Position numbers and translations under genes: made by a program
Source of the DNA: Pseudomonadota bacterium
GTDB taxonomy: Bacteria > Pseudomonadota > Gammaproteobacteria > Burkholderiales > Eutrophovitaceae
NCBI GenBank assembly: GCA_002704665.1
Contig: PAHB01000013.1
Coordinates: 1-12,116 of the forward strand
Length of the DNA: 12,116 bases
Direction: 5' to 3'
Notes under the pieces: model-generated
Told to the model about the DNA's origin: nothing
Databases searched by the model: none
What the model saw: the letters and a program-made list of their open reading frames with translations, nothing else
Part shown: positions 1-6,588 of the stretch, piece after piece
How positions within the stretch are numbered: the first letter of the stretch is position 1
Layout of the letters: each line of letters begins with the position of its first letter

Positions 1-102
1 AAAATGCTGGCAGATTTGGAATAACATTAAATTAAGACCGAAAATTTCTTATAATCTGAATGCAAAAAGCATCGTTTTCAATTGCTCTGTTAAATTAGAA
101 AG

Positions 103-948
103 TCAAAGATTTTTTTCCTTGTTACTTGCTGTGCCTTTTTCCTCCTTAATTTTGTCCGTAAACTCGATGAGAATGTCCAAAACTAAATCAGGTTTTTCAG
201 CCATTATCGCGTGTCCTGTCTCTAAATTGACATTCCGGAATTTGCCGGTATTTGCCAAGACTATTGCAATTTCTTTAGAAAATTTTGCGGGAGTCATCTT
301 ATCTTTTGATCCACTAATTATCAAACTAGGACACAAAACCTTTTTTGCACAATTTAGTCCCTCTTGATAGCGATCACAGCTTAAAAAATCTTTATACAGC
401 GTTAGATCATTGGCCTTTTCCATCAAACGCATACCATTACCAGCCATCCAGCTTCCAGGCGCTGCATTGGGTCCAAGATGACCTCTAGCACTAAAAGAAA
501 AATTGTTAACCATGTTGTATGCTTCTTGCGGTTTCTCCGATGAGGTTTTCAGCAAACTGTCAGAAACAGGCATGGGTGACGCGGTCCCAATTAGAACAAG
601 ACCTGCTGTTTTTCTTTGAAAATTTCCAGCAAAATCTAGTGCGATCAGCGATCCCATGCTGTGGCCAACTAATACTACTTCGCTTAAATTGACGGTGGTT
701 ATGATGTCGTTAATCCAACTTGATAATTTGTTAATCGAAGTTAGGTGTGGTCCGTCAGATTTACCATGTCCTGGTAGGTCGATAGCTATGGCATTCCAAC
801 CATGAAAAGCAAAATATCTGCTTTGGAGAGCCCAAACACTATGGTCGTTTGCAGCCCCATGAATGAAGACAATAGCAGGCTTTTTGCTGTCTACTTTTTT
901 GCCCCCTGTATACGCATAAATAGTTTCTTTTCCAATATTTAAAAACAA
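103..948 (-). CDS. alpha/beta hydrolase, substrate unknown
   Basis: A 281-residue alpha/beta-hydrolase-fold protein, probably cytoplasmic because no signal peptide is visible. The oxyanion-hole HG motif is at residues 30-31. The nucleophile elbow GHSMG is at 95-99 with Ser97. The acid is probably Asp216 (SGSKD) and the base His246 (ETGH), so the triad looks complete. A cap insertion lies at about 125-190. The start is TTG at 948, with AGGAG at 958-962 and a 9-nt spacer; the next in-frame Met is inside the nucleophile motif, so TTG is required. It is the last gene of the minus-strand run, 23 nt after metY. That position suggests homoserine acetyltransferase (MetX), but the chain is about 100 residues shorter than MetX and reads as a generic hydrolase. 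The family is secure; the substrate cannot be read from the sequence. Confidence 0.88.
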   Translation of the reverse strand: MFLNIGKETIYAYTGGKKVDSKKPAIVFIHGAANDHSVWALQSRYFAFHGWNAIAIDLPGHGKSDGPHLTSINKLSSWINDIITTVNLSEVVLVGHSMGSLIALDFAGNFQRKTAGLVLIGTASPMPVSDSLLKTSSEKPQEAYNMVNNFSFSARGHLGPNAAPGSWMAGNGMRLMEKANDLTLYKDFLSCDRYQEGLNCAKKVLCPSLIISGSKDKMTPAKFSKEIAIVLANTGKFRNVNLETGHAIMAEKPDLVLDILIEFTDKIKEEKGTASNKEKNL

Positions 949-971
949 ATCTTAACGCTCCTGTGATTTCC

Positions 972-2267
972 TTAGGATGTTGCGCAGCCCCTTAAACCTT
1001 TCTTTAAATCAGTTATCAGGTCAGTTGCGTTTTCAAGACCAATAGATAACCTCACAGTCCCATCGGTTATTCCTGCTGCTTTTAGACTATCGGTATCCAT
1101 CCTAAAATGAGTAGTCGATGCTGGGTGGATGACAAGTGATTTTGCGTCACCAACATTAGCTAAGTGTGAAAAAATTTCTAATTTATCGATCAGTTGCTTC
1201 CCGTCGACTTTGCCCCCTTTAAGTTCAAAAGTAAAAACCGCCCCGCAACCTTTGGGCATCATAGTTTTTGCGAGACTGTGATCAGGGTGCGATGCCAGTT
1301 CTGGATAGACCACAGACTTTACTGCGGGATGATCTTGAAGAAAACTTATGATCTCCCGGGTATTCTGAATATGTTTTGTCATTCTAAGACTCAAAGTTTC
1401 GATACCCTGGAGTATTTGGAAAGCATTCATAGGACTCATGCACGCTCCAAAGTCTCTTAAACCTTCTCGTCTTGCTCTTAGGAGAAACGCAGCAGTAGTT
1501 GATTCCTCTGTAAAAACCATATCATGGAAGCCTTCATACGGCTCGCAAAGGGTAGGAAATTTGCCCGACTTTTCCCAATCGAATTTTCCGCTGTCAACCA
1601 ATAGCCCTCCTATAGCTACACCGTGGCCTCCTAAAAACTTTGTTGCTGAGTGAAAAATAAGATCGGCTCCATGTTCGAACGGTTTAATCAGGTAAGGCGT
1701 GGAAAATGTTGAGTCAACCAAGACTGGAATGCCGTTGTCGTGCGCTATTTTTGATATTTCTGGTATGTCTAGTATGTCGAGTCCTGGGTTTCCCAATGTT
1801 TCTCCGAAAAAAAGACGGGTGTTCTTTTTAATCGCTTTTTCAAATGCCGAGGGATCTCGAGTATCAACAAAAGTGGTTTCAATTCCGAATCTTTTCATTG
1901 TGTAGCTAAGAAGGTTATGAGAGCCTCCGTATAAGGATCTGGAGGAAACTATATGAGATCCAGCGCCCATTAGTGTAGCGATTGCTAGATGAAGAGCTGC
2001 TTGACCACTCGCCGTAGCTATAGCCCCTACACCATTTTCTAATGCAGCTATTCTCTCTTCTAGTACCGAGTTTGTTGGGTTTGAAATTCTACTGTAAACA
2101 TGTCCTCCGCGTTCCATGTTAAATAGCGATGCGGCTTGGTCTGTATCTTTGAATACATATGACGTGGTGAAATAAATTGGCTGTGAACGCGAGCCGAACT
2201 CATCATCGGGTTTTTGGCCAGCGTGCAGGCTTAACGTATCTAACTGAAATGGTTTTGATTCTGACAT
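972..2267 (-). CDS. metY: O-acetylhomoserine (or O-succinylhomoserine) sulfhydrylase, PLP-dependent
   Basis: A 431-residue cytosolic enzyme of the Cys/Met-metabolism PLP family (fold type I). MetY joins an activated homoserine ester to sulfide, giving homocysteine for methionine synthesis. Visible family marks are LDTLSLHAGQ at 9-18, YSRISNPT at 58-65, ASGQAA near 86, the substrate-phosphate region SLYGG at 111-115, and the PLP lysine Lys210 in HSATKFLGGHG. The C-terminal HPASTTHF segment is followed by VRLSIGLE. Length matches MetY (about 430) rather than MetB/MetC (about 390). ATG at 2267 is preferred over the in-frame TTG at 2273 because the protein then begins like family members. No convincing Shine-Dalgarno precedes either, so translation may depend on coupling to the upstream DSD1-type gene, which stops 19 nt before. 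O-acetyl versus O-succinyl preference is not decidable here. Confidence 0.94.
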   Translation of the reverse strand: MSESKPFQLDTLSLHAGQKPDDEFGSRSQPIYFTTSYVFKDTDQAASLFNMERGGHVYSRISNPTNSVLEERIAALENGVGAIATASGQAALHLAIATLMGAGSHIVSSRSLYGGSHNLLSYTMKRFGIETTFVDTRDPSAFEKAIKKNTRLFFGETLGNPGLDILDIPEISKIAHDNGIPVLVDSTFSTPYLIKPFEHGADLIFHSATKFLGGHGVAIGGLLVDSGKFDWEKSGKFPTLCEPYEGFHDMVFTEESTTAAFLLRARREGLRDFGACMSPMNAFQILQGIETLSLRMTKHIQNTREIISFLQDHPAVKSVVYPELASHPDHSLAKTMMPKGCGAVFTFELKGGKVDGKQLIDKLEIFSHLANVGDAKSLVIHPASTTHFRMDTDSLKAAGITDGTVRLSIGLENATDLITDLKKGLRGCATS

Positions 2268-2282
2268 AAACAATAAACGTGA

Positions 2283-2296
2283 TTTTTTAAAAAAAA
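2283..2296 (-). other. T8A6 homopolymer tract spanning the stop codon of the DSD1-type gene
   Basis: On the minus strand eight T are followed directly by six A. The TAA stop of the DSD1-type gene (2287-2289) sits inside this tract. Reading in the metY frame is open through the tract, so loss of a single base would bypass the stop and continue in frame into metY. Such tracts are known sites of polymerase slippage and also of sequencing indels. Whether slippage happens here is inference. Confidence 0.6.
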
Positions 2297-3411
2297 GCTC
2301 CTCGGGCGGCTATATCCCAAACTAATTCAACTTTATCATCTCGGTATCCGACAATCCAGTCATGTAAATTGACAGTGGGATCACAATGTCCTGGTATTAG
2401 TTTGATTTTATCCCCTAGTTTTAGGTCAATTAACCTAGGAATTTCAAGTACCCCGTGCTCATCAGAGGCGCTGACGTATCTGACTCCTTTTAAGCAGACA
2501 TCGGGCAATCCCGAATCAACAGCTACTGATTTAAGACCCACATCTACTACCGCCCTGCTGTCGGAAGGTAAGCTCATTACTGTTGTTAATAAAAATAGGC
2601 TTTGACCAAATAAATCTATTGTCTCGCCAGCCGCATCCAAATTACGTCCATAGTCTCCATCCATGAAAACATAAGAACCCGGTTGCACCTCGTTAAATAC
2701 CTCACTTTCAACCTCGAAATTAAACGTTCCAGTACCTCCTCCCGAAACCACTTTACAGGAGAAATCATTTTCCCTTAACAAGTCTAGAGCTCTCTTCACT
2801 GCTTGCGAAGCATTTTCGACCAGTGACTTTCGCGCATTATATTCTCTAACGTGCTGAGCTTTTCCTTGATAGGCCTGAATGCCAATAAAGTCAAGATTAC
2901 TGTGAGAACTTATGAGCTTAACGAGTTTTAAAACTTCGAATTCACCGACCACCCCACACCGATTGGTACCTACATCTAATTCTACTAATACCCCAATTCG
3001 TGTGTCGAACATTTTGGCATAGTTGTTTATTTGATTAATATTTTCTTTATTATCGACACACACTAAAATGGATGCAGATTTGCTAAGTTTAACTAGGCGT
3101 TGTATTTTGGTTGGGCCGACAATTTGGTTTGATATTAGGATGTTTTTGATTCCTGCCTTTGACATAATTTCTGCCTCTGACACTTTTTGACAGCAAATTC
3201 CTATGGCCCCATCTTCCAACTGTAACTTTGCAATGCTCGGACATTTGTGGGATTTGGAGTGAGGCCTAAAGTTGGTTTTCGTTTCTGTTAATTGTTTTTT
3301 GAGTTTTATTCTATTGTTTTCGAACACATCGAGGTTTAGTAATAGAGCCGGCGTATCAACATCCGTAATTTGCATACCAATTGCGGCTGGTGGAACTAAA
3401 TTATCGTTCAT
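2287..3411 (-). CDS. DSD1-family PLP enzyme (D-threonine / 3-hydroxyaspartate aldolase or D-serine dehydratase-like)
   Basis: A 374-residue cytosolic protein of PLP fold type III, with an alanine-racemase-like N-terminal barrel (about 18-250) and a C-terminal DSD1 beta domain. TPALLLNLD at 20-28 starts the barrel. FRPHSKSHK at 48-56 carries the PLP lysine, probably Lys53. A glycine-rich phosphate-binding segment (SGGGTGTF) lies near 218. The C-terminal metal motif is PGHCDPTVN, with His342 and Asp344 as likely ligands. As I recall, D-threonine aldolases use His-x-Asp, whereas eukaryotic D-serine dehydratase uses His-x-Cys, so an aldolase (beta-hydroxy-D-amino acid to glycine plus aldehyde) is favoured. 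ATG at 3411 has a weak GAG upstream and follows the previous gene by 10 nt. Family is firm; the exact substrate is inferred. Confidence 0.9.
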   Translation of the reverse strand: MNDNLVPPAAIGMQITDVDTPALLLNLDVFENNRIKLKKQLTETKTNFRPHSKSHKCPSIAKLQLEDGAIGICCQKVSEAEIMSKAGIKNILISNQIVGPTKIQRLVKLSKSASILVCVDNKENINQINNYAKMFDTRIGVLVELDVGTNRCGVVGEFEVLKLVKLISSHSNLDFIGIQAYQGKAQHVREYNARKSLVENASQAVKRALDLLRENDFSCKVVSGGGTGTFNFEVESEVFNEVQPGSYVFMDGDYGRNLDAAGETIDLFGQSLFLLTTVMSLPSDSRAVVDVGLKSVAVDSGLPDVCLKGVRYVSASDEHGVLEIPRLIDLKLGDKIKLIPGHCDPTVNLHDWIVGYRDDKVELVWDIAARGAFF

Positions 3412-3421
3412 AATTCACTCG

Positions 3422-3766
3422 TCATCGACCGCGTTGACAATCTTGGGTAATTGCTTTCCTAGCACTCTCTTGGGTCCAGCTGTTACCGTATCCTCCATAC
3501 ACTAATTTAAGCACATCTAGCATATTTTTCTTATCGACTGATTCGCTTAAGTTGAGTTCATCTAATTTCTGCAAAGCCTCTGCCGGGGTAAATCCTCTTT
3601 TTCTCCACATCAGGGCTTTAGCGGCAAAATCTCCAATATCATTGCAGGTCATCTTTCCTAGTGGATAATTATCCGCGCTGACGTTCATACCAAAACCAAA
3701 TGTGGCGAGTAAAATTAGTAATATTTTACGATTATTGATGGGTTGGTTTTTACTAATTTCTTTCAT
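3422..3766 (-). CDS. small secreted protein of unknown function with two cysteines
   Basis: A 114-residue protein that I do not recognise as a named family. The N terminus carries basic residues up to Lys14, a hydrophobic core (about 15-26) and a likely signal-peptidase site after VSA near residue 31, so it should be exported to the periplasm. The mature part is about 83 residues, apparently helical. Its only two cysteines sit near the ends (CND and DCQ), placed for one disulfide clamping the ends together. A Trp-Arg-Lys-Arg-Gly turn and a GGYGNSW loop are other notable points. ATG at 3766 has GGAG at 3772-3775 with a 5-nt spacer. It is first in the four-gene minus-strand run and ends 10 nt before the DSD1-type gene, so it is probably co-transcribed, although it shows no enzymatic signature. 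Confidence 0.75.
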   Translation of the reverse strand: MKEISKNQPINNRKILLILLATFGFGMNVSADNYPLGKMTCNDIGDFAAKALMWRKRGFTPAEALQKLDELNLSESVDKKNMLDVLKLVYGGYGNSWTQESARKAITQDCQRGR

Positions 3767-3797
3767 ATCAGCTCCACTTTTGTAGATAGTTAGGGTG

Positions 3798-3840
3798 CGG
3801 ACTCGTTTAATTTGTAGGAGTTAGTAGTCTACTCTGTCCG
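3798..3840 (-). promoter_or_regulatory. nested dyad in the divergent control region, possible structured leader
   Basis: Between the divergent genes starting at 3766 and 3900, CGGAC (3798-3802) pairs with GTCCG (3836-3840). Inside it GAGT (3818-3821) can pair with ACTC (3831-3834) or with a second ACTC at 3801-3804, giving mutually exclusive hairpins. A near-palindrome AGTAG-T-CTACT lies at 3823-3833. A weak minus-strand promoter can be drawn upstream: TTGATT at 3888-3893, a 16-nt spacer and TAATAA at 3866-3871. This would place the dyad in the 5' leader of the minus-strand run. It could equally be an operator. The base pairing is seen; the role is inferred. Confidence 0.3.
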
Positions 3841-3899
3841 ACCGAAATAGTTTATCATGGGTTTTTTATTAATACTAAAAGAGAGGTAATCAATAACTT

Positions 3900-4541
3900 A
3901 TGCCTAAAATTATTTCGCTTTTCATTGCTCTTACGTTCGTACTCAGCAATAGTTTTGCCGGTAAGTGGGATTTATTGTCGCGAGATGACGCTATCGCAGC
4001 GCTAAAAAGCCCTTATGCCCAAGAGCGGAGAAAAGGTCTCGGTAGATTGGCTGAAGTAGGTCGACTCCAAGATGTTCCACTCATGCTCAAATTGTTATGG
4101 GATGACGATCAGTTTGTTAGAGGCATGGCCGAACAAGCCGTGTGGGGTCTTTGGCTGAGGATGGATGACCCTGTTGTCAATCCACTTTTTCAGGTGGGTA
4201 TGCAACAAATACGACATGATAATCTCGAAGAAGCCGTCAAAACATTGAATAAAGTAATAATAGCTAAACCCCAATTTGCCGAGGCTTGGAATCGTCTTGG
4301 TGATGCTTACGTTCACCTAGGTGATTATGAGACAGCTTTACGTAATTATGCTCAAGCGCTTGAATTTAATCCGTACCACTTTGGGGTTATGGAGAGTTGT
4401 GGGGTGATATGGCTTGAGCGACAGGATTTTAAAAAGGCAGCCAACTGGTTTCGTCAAGCTCTACAAATAAATCCGAATTTAGTAGCCTCTGGAATGACCT
4501 TGCGCAAAATTGAAGAGGAATTCGGGAAGGATAATATCTAG
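3900..4541 (+). CDS. exported HEAT-repeat / tetratricopeptide-repeat protein
   Basis: A 213-residue protein with a signal peptide (about 1-20, cleavage after SFA), then an adaptor-like body. Residues 28-90 form a HEAT-type helical pair with the pattern ERRKGLGRLAEVG, DVPLMLKLLWDDD and VRGMAEQAVWGLW. Three TPR units follow at about 94-126, 127-160 and 161-195, with the usual Trp/Leu/Gly/Tyr/Ala/Pro spacing (AWNRLGDAYVHLGDYETAL). Such proteins are periplasmic scaffolds or chaperone-like adaptors; no catalytic motif is present. ATG at 3900 begins the signal peptide; GAGAGG at 3881-3886 is a candidate ribosome site, but the 13-nt spacer is long. It precedes the cytochrome c' gene by about 200 nt on the same strand. 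No strong terminator lies between them, so read-through is possible. The partner protein is unknown. Confidence 0.87.
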   Translation: MPKIISLFIALTFVLSNSFAGKWDLLSRDDAIAALKSPYAQERRKGLGRLAEVGRLQDVPLMLKLLWDDDQFVRGMAEQAVWGLWLRMDDPVVNPLFQVGMQQIRHDNLEEAVKTLNKVIIAKPQFAEAWNRLGDAYVHLGDYETALRNYAQALEFNPYHFGVMESCGVIWLERQDFKKAANWFRQALQINPNLVASGMTLRKIEEEFGKDNI

Positions 4542-4653
4542 GTTGTTCGATCATAATAAAAAGAGGGTTTTCCAGTAATTTTTTTATGAGCTGCTGATTT
4601 CTTAAAAACCACCTGCCAGCAAGTTTAGGCCTATGCGTTTCATAAAAGAAGGC

Positions 4654-4681
4654 TTGCGTTTGTCCTATTAATATTTATATA
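4654..4681 (+). promoter_or_regulatory. candidate sigma70-type promoter for the cytochrome c' gene
   Basis: TTGCGT at 4654-4659 and TATATA at 4676-4681 are separated by 16 nt within a very AT-rich spacer, about 65 nt upstream of the ATG at 4746. The match is 3/6 and 4/6 to consensus, so this is only a plausible site. The rest of 4542-4733 holds an 8-bp palindrome TAGGCCTA (4626-4633) and T-rich runs, with no convincing terminator or small gene. Confidence 0.3.
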
Positions 4682-4735
4682 GATCGGCATTTTTCCGGTT
4701 TTGAATTTGTTTTTTTAAATTTTTTCATAGATTTT

Positions 4736-4743
4736 GGGAGGAG
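4736..4743 (+). promoter_or_regulatory. strong ribosome binding site that fixes the cytochrome c' start
   Basis: GGGAGGAG lies immediately upstream of the ATG at 4746. It overlaps the in-frame TTG at 4734, which would otherwise lengthen the protein by four residues (M-G-G-D). The ribosome site therefore argues for 4746 as the true start. Confidence 0.75.
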
Positions 4744-4745
4744 AT

Positions 4746-5183
4746 ATGAGGAAGTTTCAGGTTTTGTTTTTGTTGGTTTCAATCTTGAGCTCTAGTTTTG
4801 CTTTTTCTAAACCCGATCCGATAAAATACAGAAAAAGTGTTTATCAAATTATGGGCTGGCATTTTGGAATAATGGCAGCTATGGCGAAGGGAAAAAAGGG
4901 CTACGATCGAGATGTTTTCATGCGGAGCGCAGCTATTTTGAGATTCGTCAGTAACTTACCTTTAGAAGGTTTTCCTGTCGGGTCAGAAAAAGGGAACACC
5001 AAGGCCAAGCCTGAAATTTGGCTTGATATGAAAGATTTTGAAGAGAAAATGCTTCAAATGCAGCAAGAGGTAAGTGTTCTGGAGGAAATTGCAAATATTG
5101 GCGATTTGCGAAAAGCTAAAAAACAGATAGGAAAAGTAGGGCGTTCTTGTAAATCCTGCCACGATAAATATAAGACTAAATAA
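4746..5183 (+). CDS. cytochrome c' (class II c-type cytochrome), periplasmic
   Basis: A 145-residue precursor with a signal peptide (about 1-21), leaving roughly 124 residues, the normal size of a four-helix-bundle cytochrome c'. The C-terminal heme site is CKSCH at 135-139, with His139 the proximal ligand. Other family marks are IKYRKS at 26-31, LPLEGFPVGSE at 71-81, AKPEIW at 87-92 and the GDLRKAKKQIGKVG helix. Cytochromes c' are high-spin periplasmic hemoproteins that bind NO and CO and are linked to NO tolerance. Lining up KYR with the Alcaligenes protein from memory puts Tyr33 at distal position 16 and Lys143 at the position of Arg124. Convergent with, and 1 nt from, a cytochrome b561-type gene, its likely membrane electron partner. 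Confidence 0.93.
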   Translation: MRKFQVLFLLVSILSSSFAFSKPDPIKYRKSVYQIMGWHFGIMAAMAKGKKGYDRDVFMRSAAILRFVSNLPLEGFPVGSEKGNTKAKPEIWLDMKDFEEKMLQMQQEVSVLEEIANIGDLRKAKKQIGKVGRSCKSCHDKYKTK

Positions 5184-5184
5184 A

Positions 5185-5853
5185 TTAGGCGAGGTAGAGC
5201 ATCATCAGCAATATTATAAGGCTGACAATAAAGACTACTACTGCTCGAACAGACAAATTTTTCGTATGTTTCAAATTGGCTCTAAATGGCATATGTCCTC
5301 CATTTATCATCCGGTTAATCAGATTGTTTTTGTGTAGAATTAGATACGAGAATATTGCAAATATATGAAAAAAAATCATCACAATGATCAACCATGCATT
5401 AGCGCTGTGAAATGTAGTGGCCGCTGAAACTATATTTTCTGAGAATCGATGTGCAAGAGGGCCGGAAAACATTATCTGATCGTCCGATAGTAGGCCAGTG
5501 ATCGTTTGAAGTGATAAAGCAAAAAGCATTGTAATGGATGCCCATCCACCGACGGGATTGTGTCCGTAATAAATTTTTCTTTGTTTGGAAACGATTGTTT
5601 CATAAAGATATCGTTTTACTTCAGTGAGGGGTTGAATAAAGTTGGTAAAAAGAGAATTTTGACTACCCGCAAAACCCCACCCGATCCGGAATAGAAGAAT
5701 TGTGAAAATGAGATAACCGCCCATGATATGAAAATCCATCGCATTTCCTGAAATCTTTGCTGTGGCAAATTGATTGAGTACTAGAATAGTTAGTACCCAA
5801 TGGAATAATCTTAAAGGCCAATCCCAGACAGCATGTTCGTGAAGATTTTTCAC
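5185..5853 (-). CDS. cytochrome b561-family integral membrane diheme protein
   Basis: A 222-residue inner-membrane protein with about five TM helices (near 13-32, 43-63, 103-122, 150-173 and 203-220). The opening VWDWPLRLFHW carries His18; FHIMGGY carries His42; HNPVGGWA is the loop before TM3; His149 and His163 lie at the start of and within TM4. These are the expected b-heme ligands of the bacterial cytochrome b561 / Ni-Fe-hydrogenase b-subunit type. It likely moves electrons from the quinol pool to a periplasmic acceptor, and the cytochrome c' encoded next door is the natural candidate. The start is GTG at 5853, overlapping the upstream stop (GTGA, 5850-5853). No Shine-Dalgarno is evident, so translation is probably coupled to the haloacid-dehalogenase-like gene. 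No terminator is visible at the convergent end. Confidence 0.9.
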   Translation of the reverse strand: MKNLHEHAVWDWPLRLFHWVLTILVLNQFATAKISGNAMDFHIMGGYLIFTILLFRIGWGFAGSQNSLFTNFIQPLTEVKRYLYETIVSKQRKIYYGHNPVGGWASITMLFALSLQTITGLLSDDQIMFSGPLAHRFSENIVSAATTFHSANAWLIIVMIFFHIFAIFSYLILHKNNLINRMINGGHMPFRANLKHTKNLSVRAVVVFIVSLIILLMMLYLA

Positions 5854-6557
5854 GAATTTGTCAATTGATCAAAGAGATCTAAAAAACTATTAGCATTGAA
5901 ATCGTATTTTTTTTCGAAGGTGATGTCGGTTTTTTCGCTGTACTCGTGTGGACGCGGTATAAAGGCTGTTTTTAACCCGTATTTCATTGCACTGTCTAAA
6001 TCATCTTTATGCGCAGCAACCAGCATAACTCGATCTTTTGGCAGACCGAGCAATTCCGCTCCCCCTTCGTAAGTCCTGCGATCTGGTTTATAACATCCAA
6101 ATAATTCGGCAGATAAAATGCAATCCCACGGAAGCTTCGCACTTTTGGCCATATTAACGAGCAGAGATATATTACCATTCGACAATGTTCCGATAATATA
6201 TTTTTGTTTAAGTTTTGTTAAACCCTCCACTGAATCATCCCACGGGGCAAGTCTGTGCCAAGCCTTATTCAAATGTTTTTTATCACCTTCTGAAATATGG
6301 GTTAGCTTATATTTTACCAGGAGTTGATCAAGAATTAATCTGTGTAGTCCGTCAATATTCATCCAAGGAAGTTCACCTCGTCTGACACGATCCATAGCCG
6401 GCTTGTAGCCGGCCCTCCAGTCATTTGAGAATTGGTTCCAGTCGATAGTGAAGCCATTTTTACCTCCCAATAATTCAATCTCGCGATTTATACTGGATCG
6501 CCAATCTACAACTGTTCCAAAAACGTCAAACAATAAAGCCGATACAGTATTTTGCAT
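5850..6557 (-). CDS. type II haloacid dehalogenase-like hydrolase (HAD superfamily)
   Basis: A 235-residue cytosolic HAD hydrolase of the L-2-haloacid dehalogenase type. Motif I is LLFDVFGTVVDW with nucleophile Asp11, lacking the second Asp typical of HAD phosphatases. Motif II is TLSNGN with Ser126 and Asn127. Motif III is the Lys157 in YKPDRRTY. The motif IV region is VAAHKDDLDSA with Asp185/Asp186. An alpha-helical cap covers about 18-100. Length fits the dehalogenase family (about 220-240), but many members of this group have no proven dehalogenase activity, and no halo-acid genes are nearby. ATG at 6557 has GGAG at 6564-6567 with a 6-nt spacer. It follows the acyl-CoA dehydrogenase by 31 nt and overlaps the cytochrome b561 gene by 4 nt, so the three form an operon. 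Confidence 0.88.
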   Translation of the reverse strand: MQNTVSALLFDVFGTVVDWRSSINREIELLGGKNGFTIDWNQFSNDWRAGYKPAMDRVRRGELPWMNIDGLHRLILDQLLVKYKLTHISEGDKKHLNKAWHRLAPWDDSVEGLTKLKQKYIIGTLSNGNISLLVNMAKSAKLPWDCILSAELFGCYKPDRRTYEGGAELLGLPKDRVMLVAAHKDDLDSAMKYGLKTAFIPRPHEYSEKTDITFEKKYDFNANSFLDLFDQLTNS

Positions 6558-6588
6558 GAGTCACTCCAATGATGTTATCCAAACAAGT

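Noticed and set aside
1..102. Possible ends of flanking genes (plus frame ending K-M-L-A-D-L-E at 22-24, another ending at 33) and an ATGC-A5-GCAT hairpin at 60-72
   Set aside because: Too little sequence to tell a gene end from chance. The hairpin is only 4 bp and lacks a T run on the minus strand, so it is not a convincing terminator for the minus-strand run.
103..948. Alpha/beta hydrolase as homoserine O-acetyltransferase (MetX) partner of MetY
   Set aside because: At 281 residues it is about 100 shorter than MetX and has a generic small-hydrolase layout. Position next to metY alone is not enough.
1194..1905. Plus-strand open frames antisense to metY
   Set aside because: They lie wholly within a well-supported gene, lack ribosome sites and have no protein-like composition or motifs.
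4626..4633. 8-bp palindrome TAGGCCTA between the TPR and cytochrome c' genes
   Set aside because: Too short and unsupported by neighbouring promoter elements to call an operator.
4683..4699. Weak ATCGG/CCGGT hairpin followed by T-rich DNA upstream of cytochrome c'
   Set aside because: Five base pairs including a wobble, with a T run more than 10 nt away; not adequate as terminator or attenuator.
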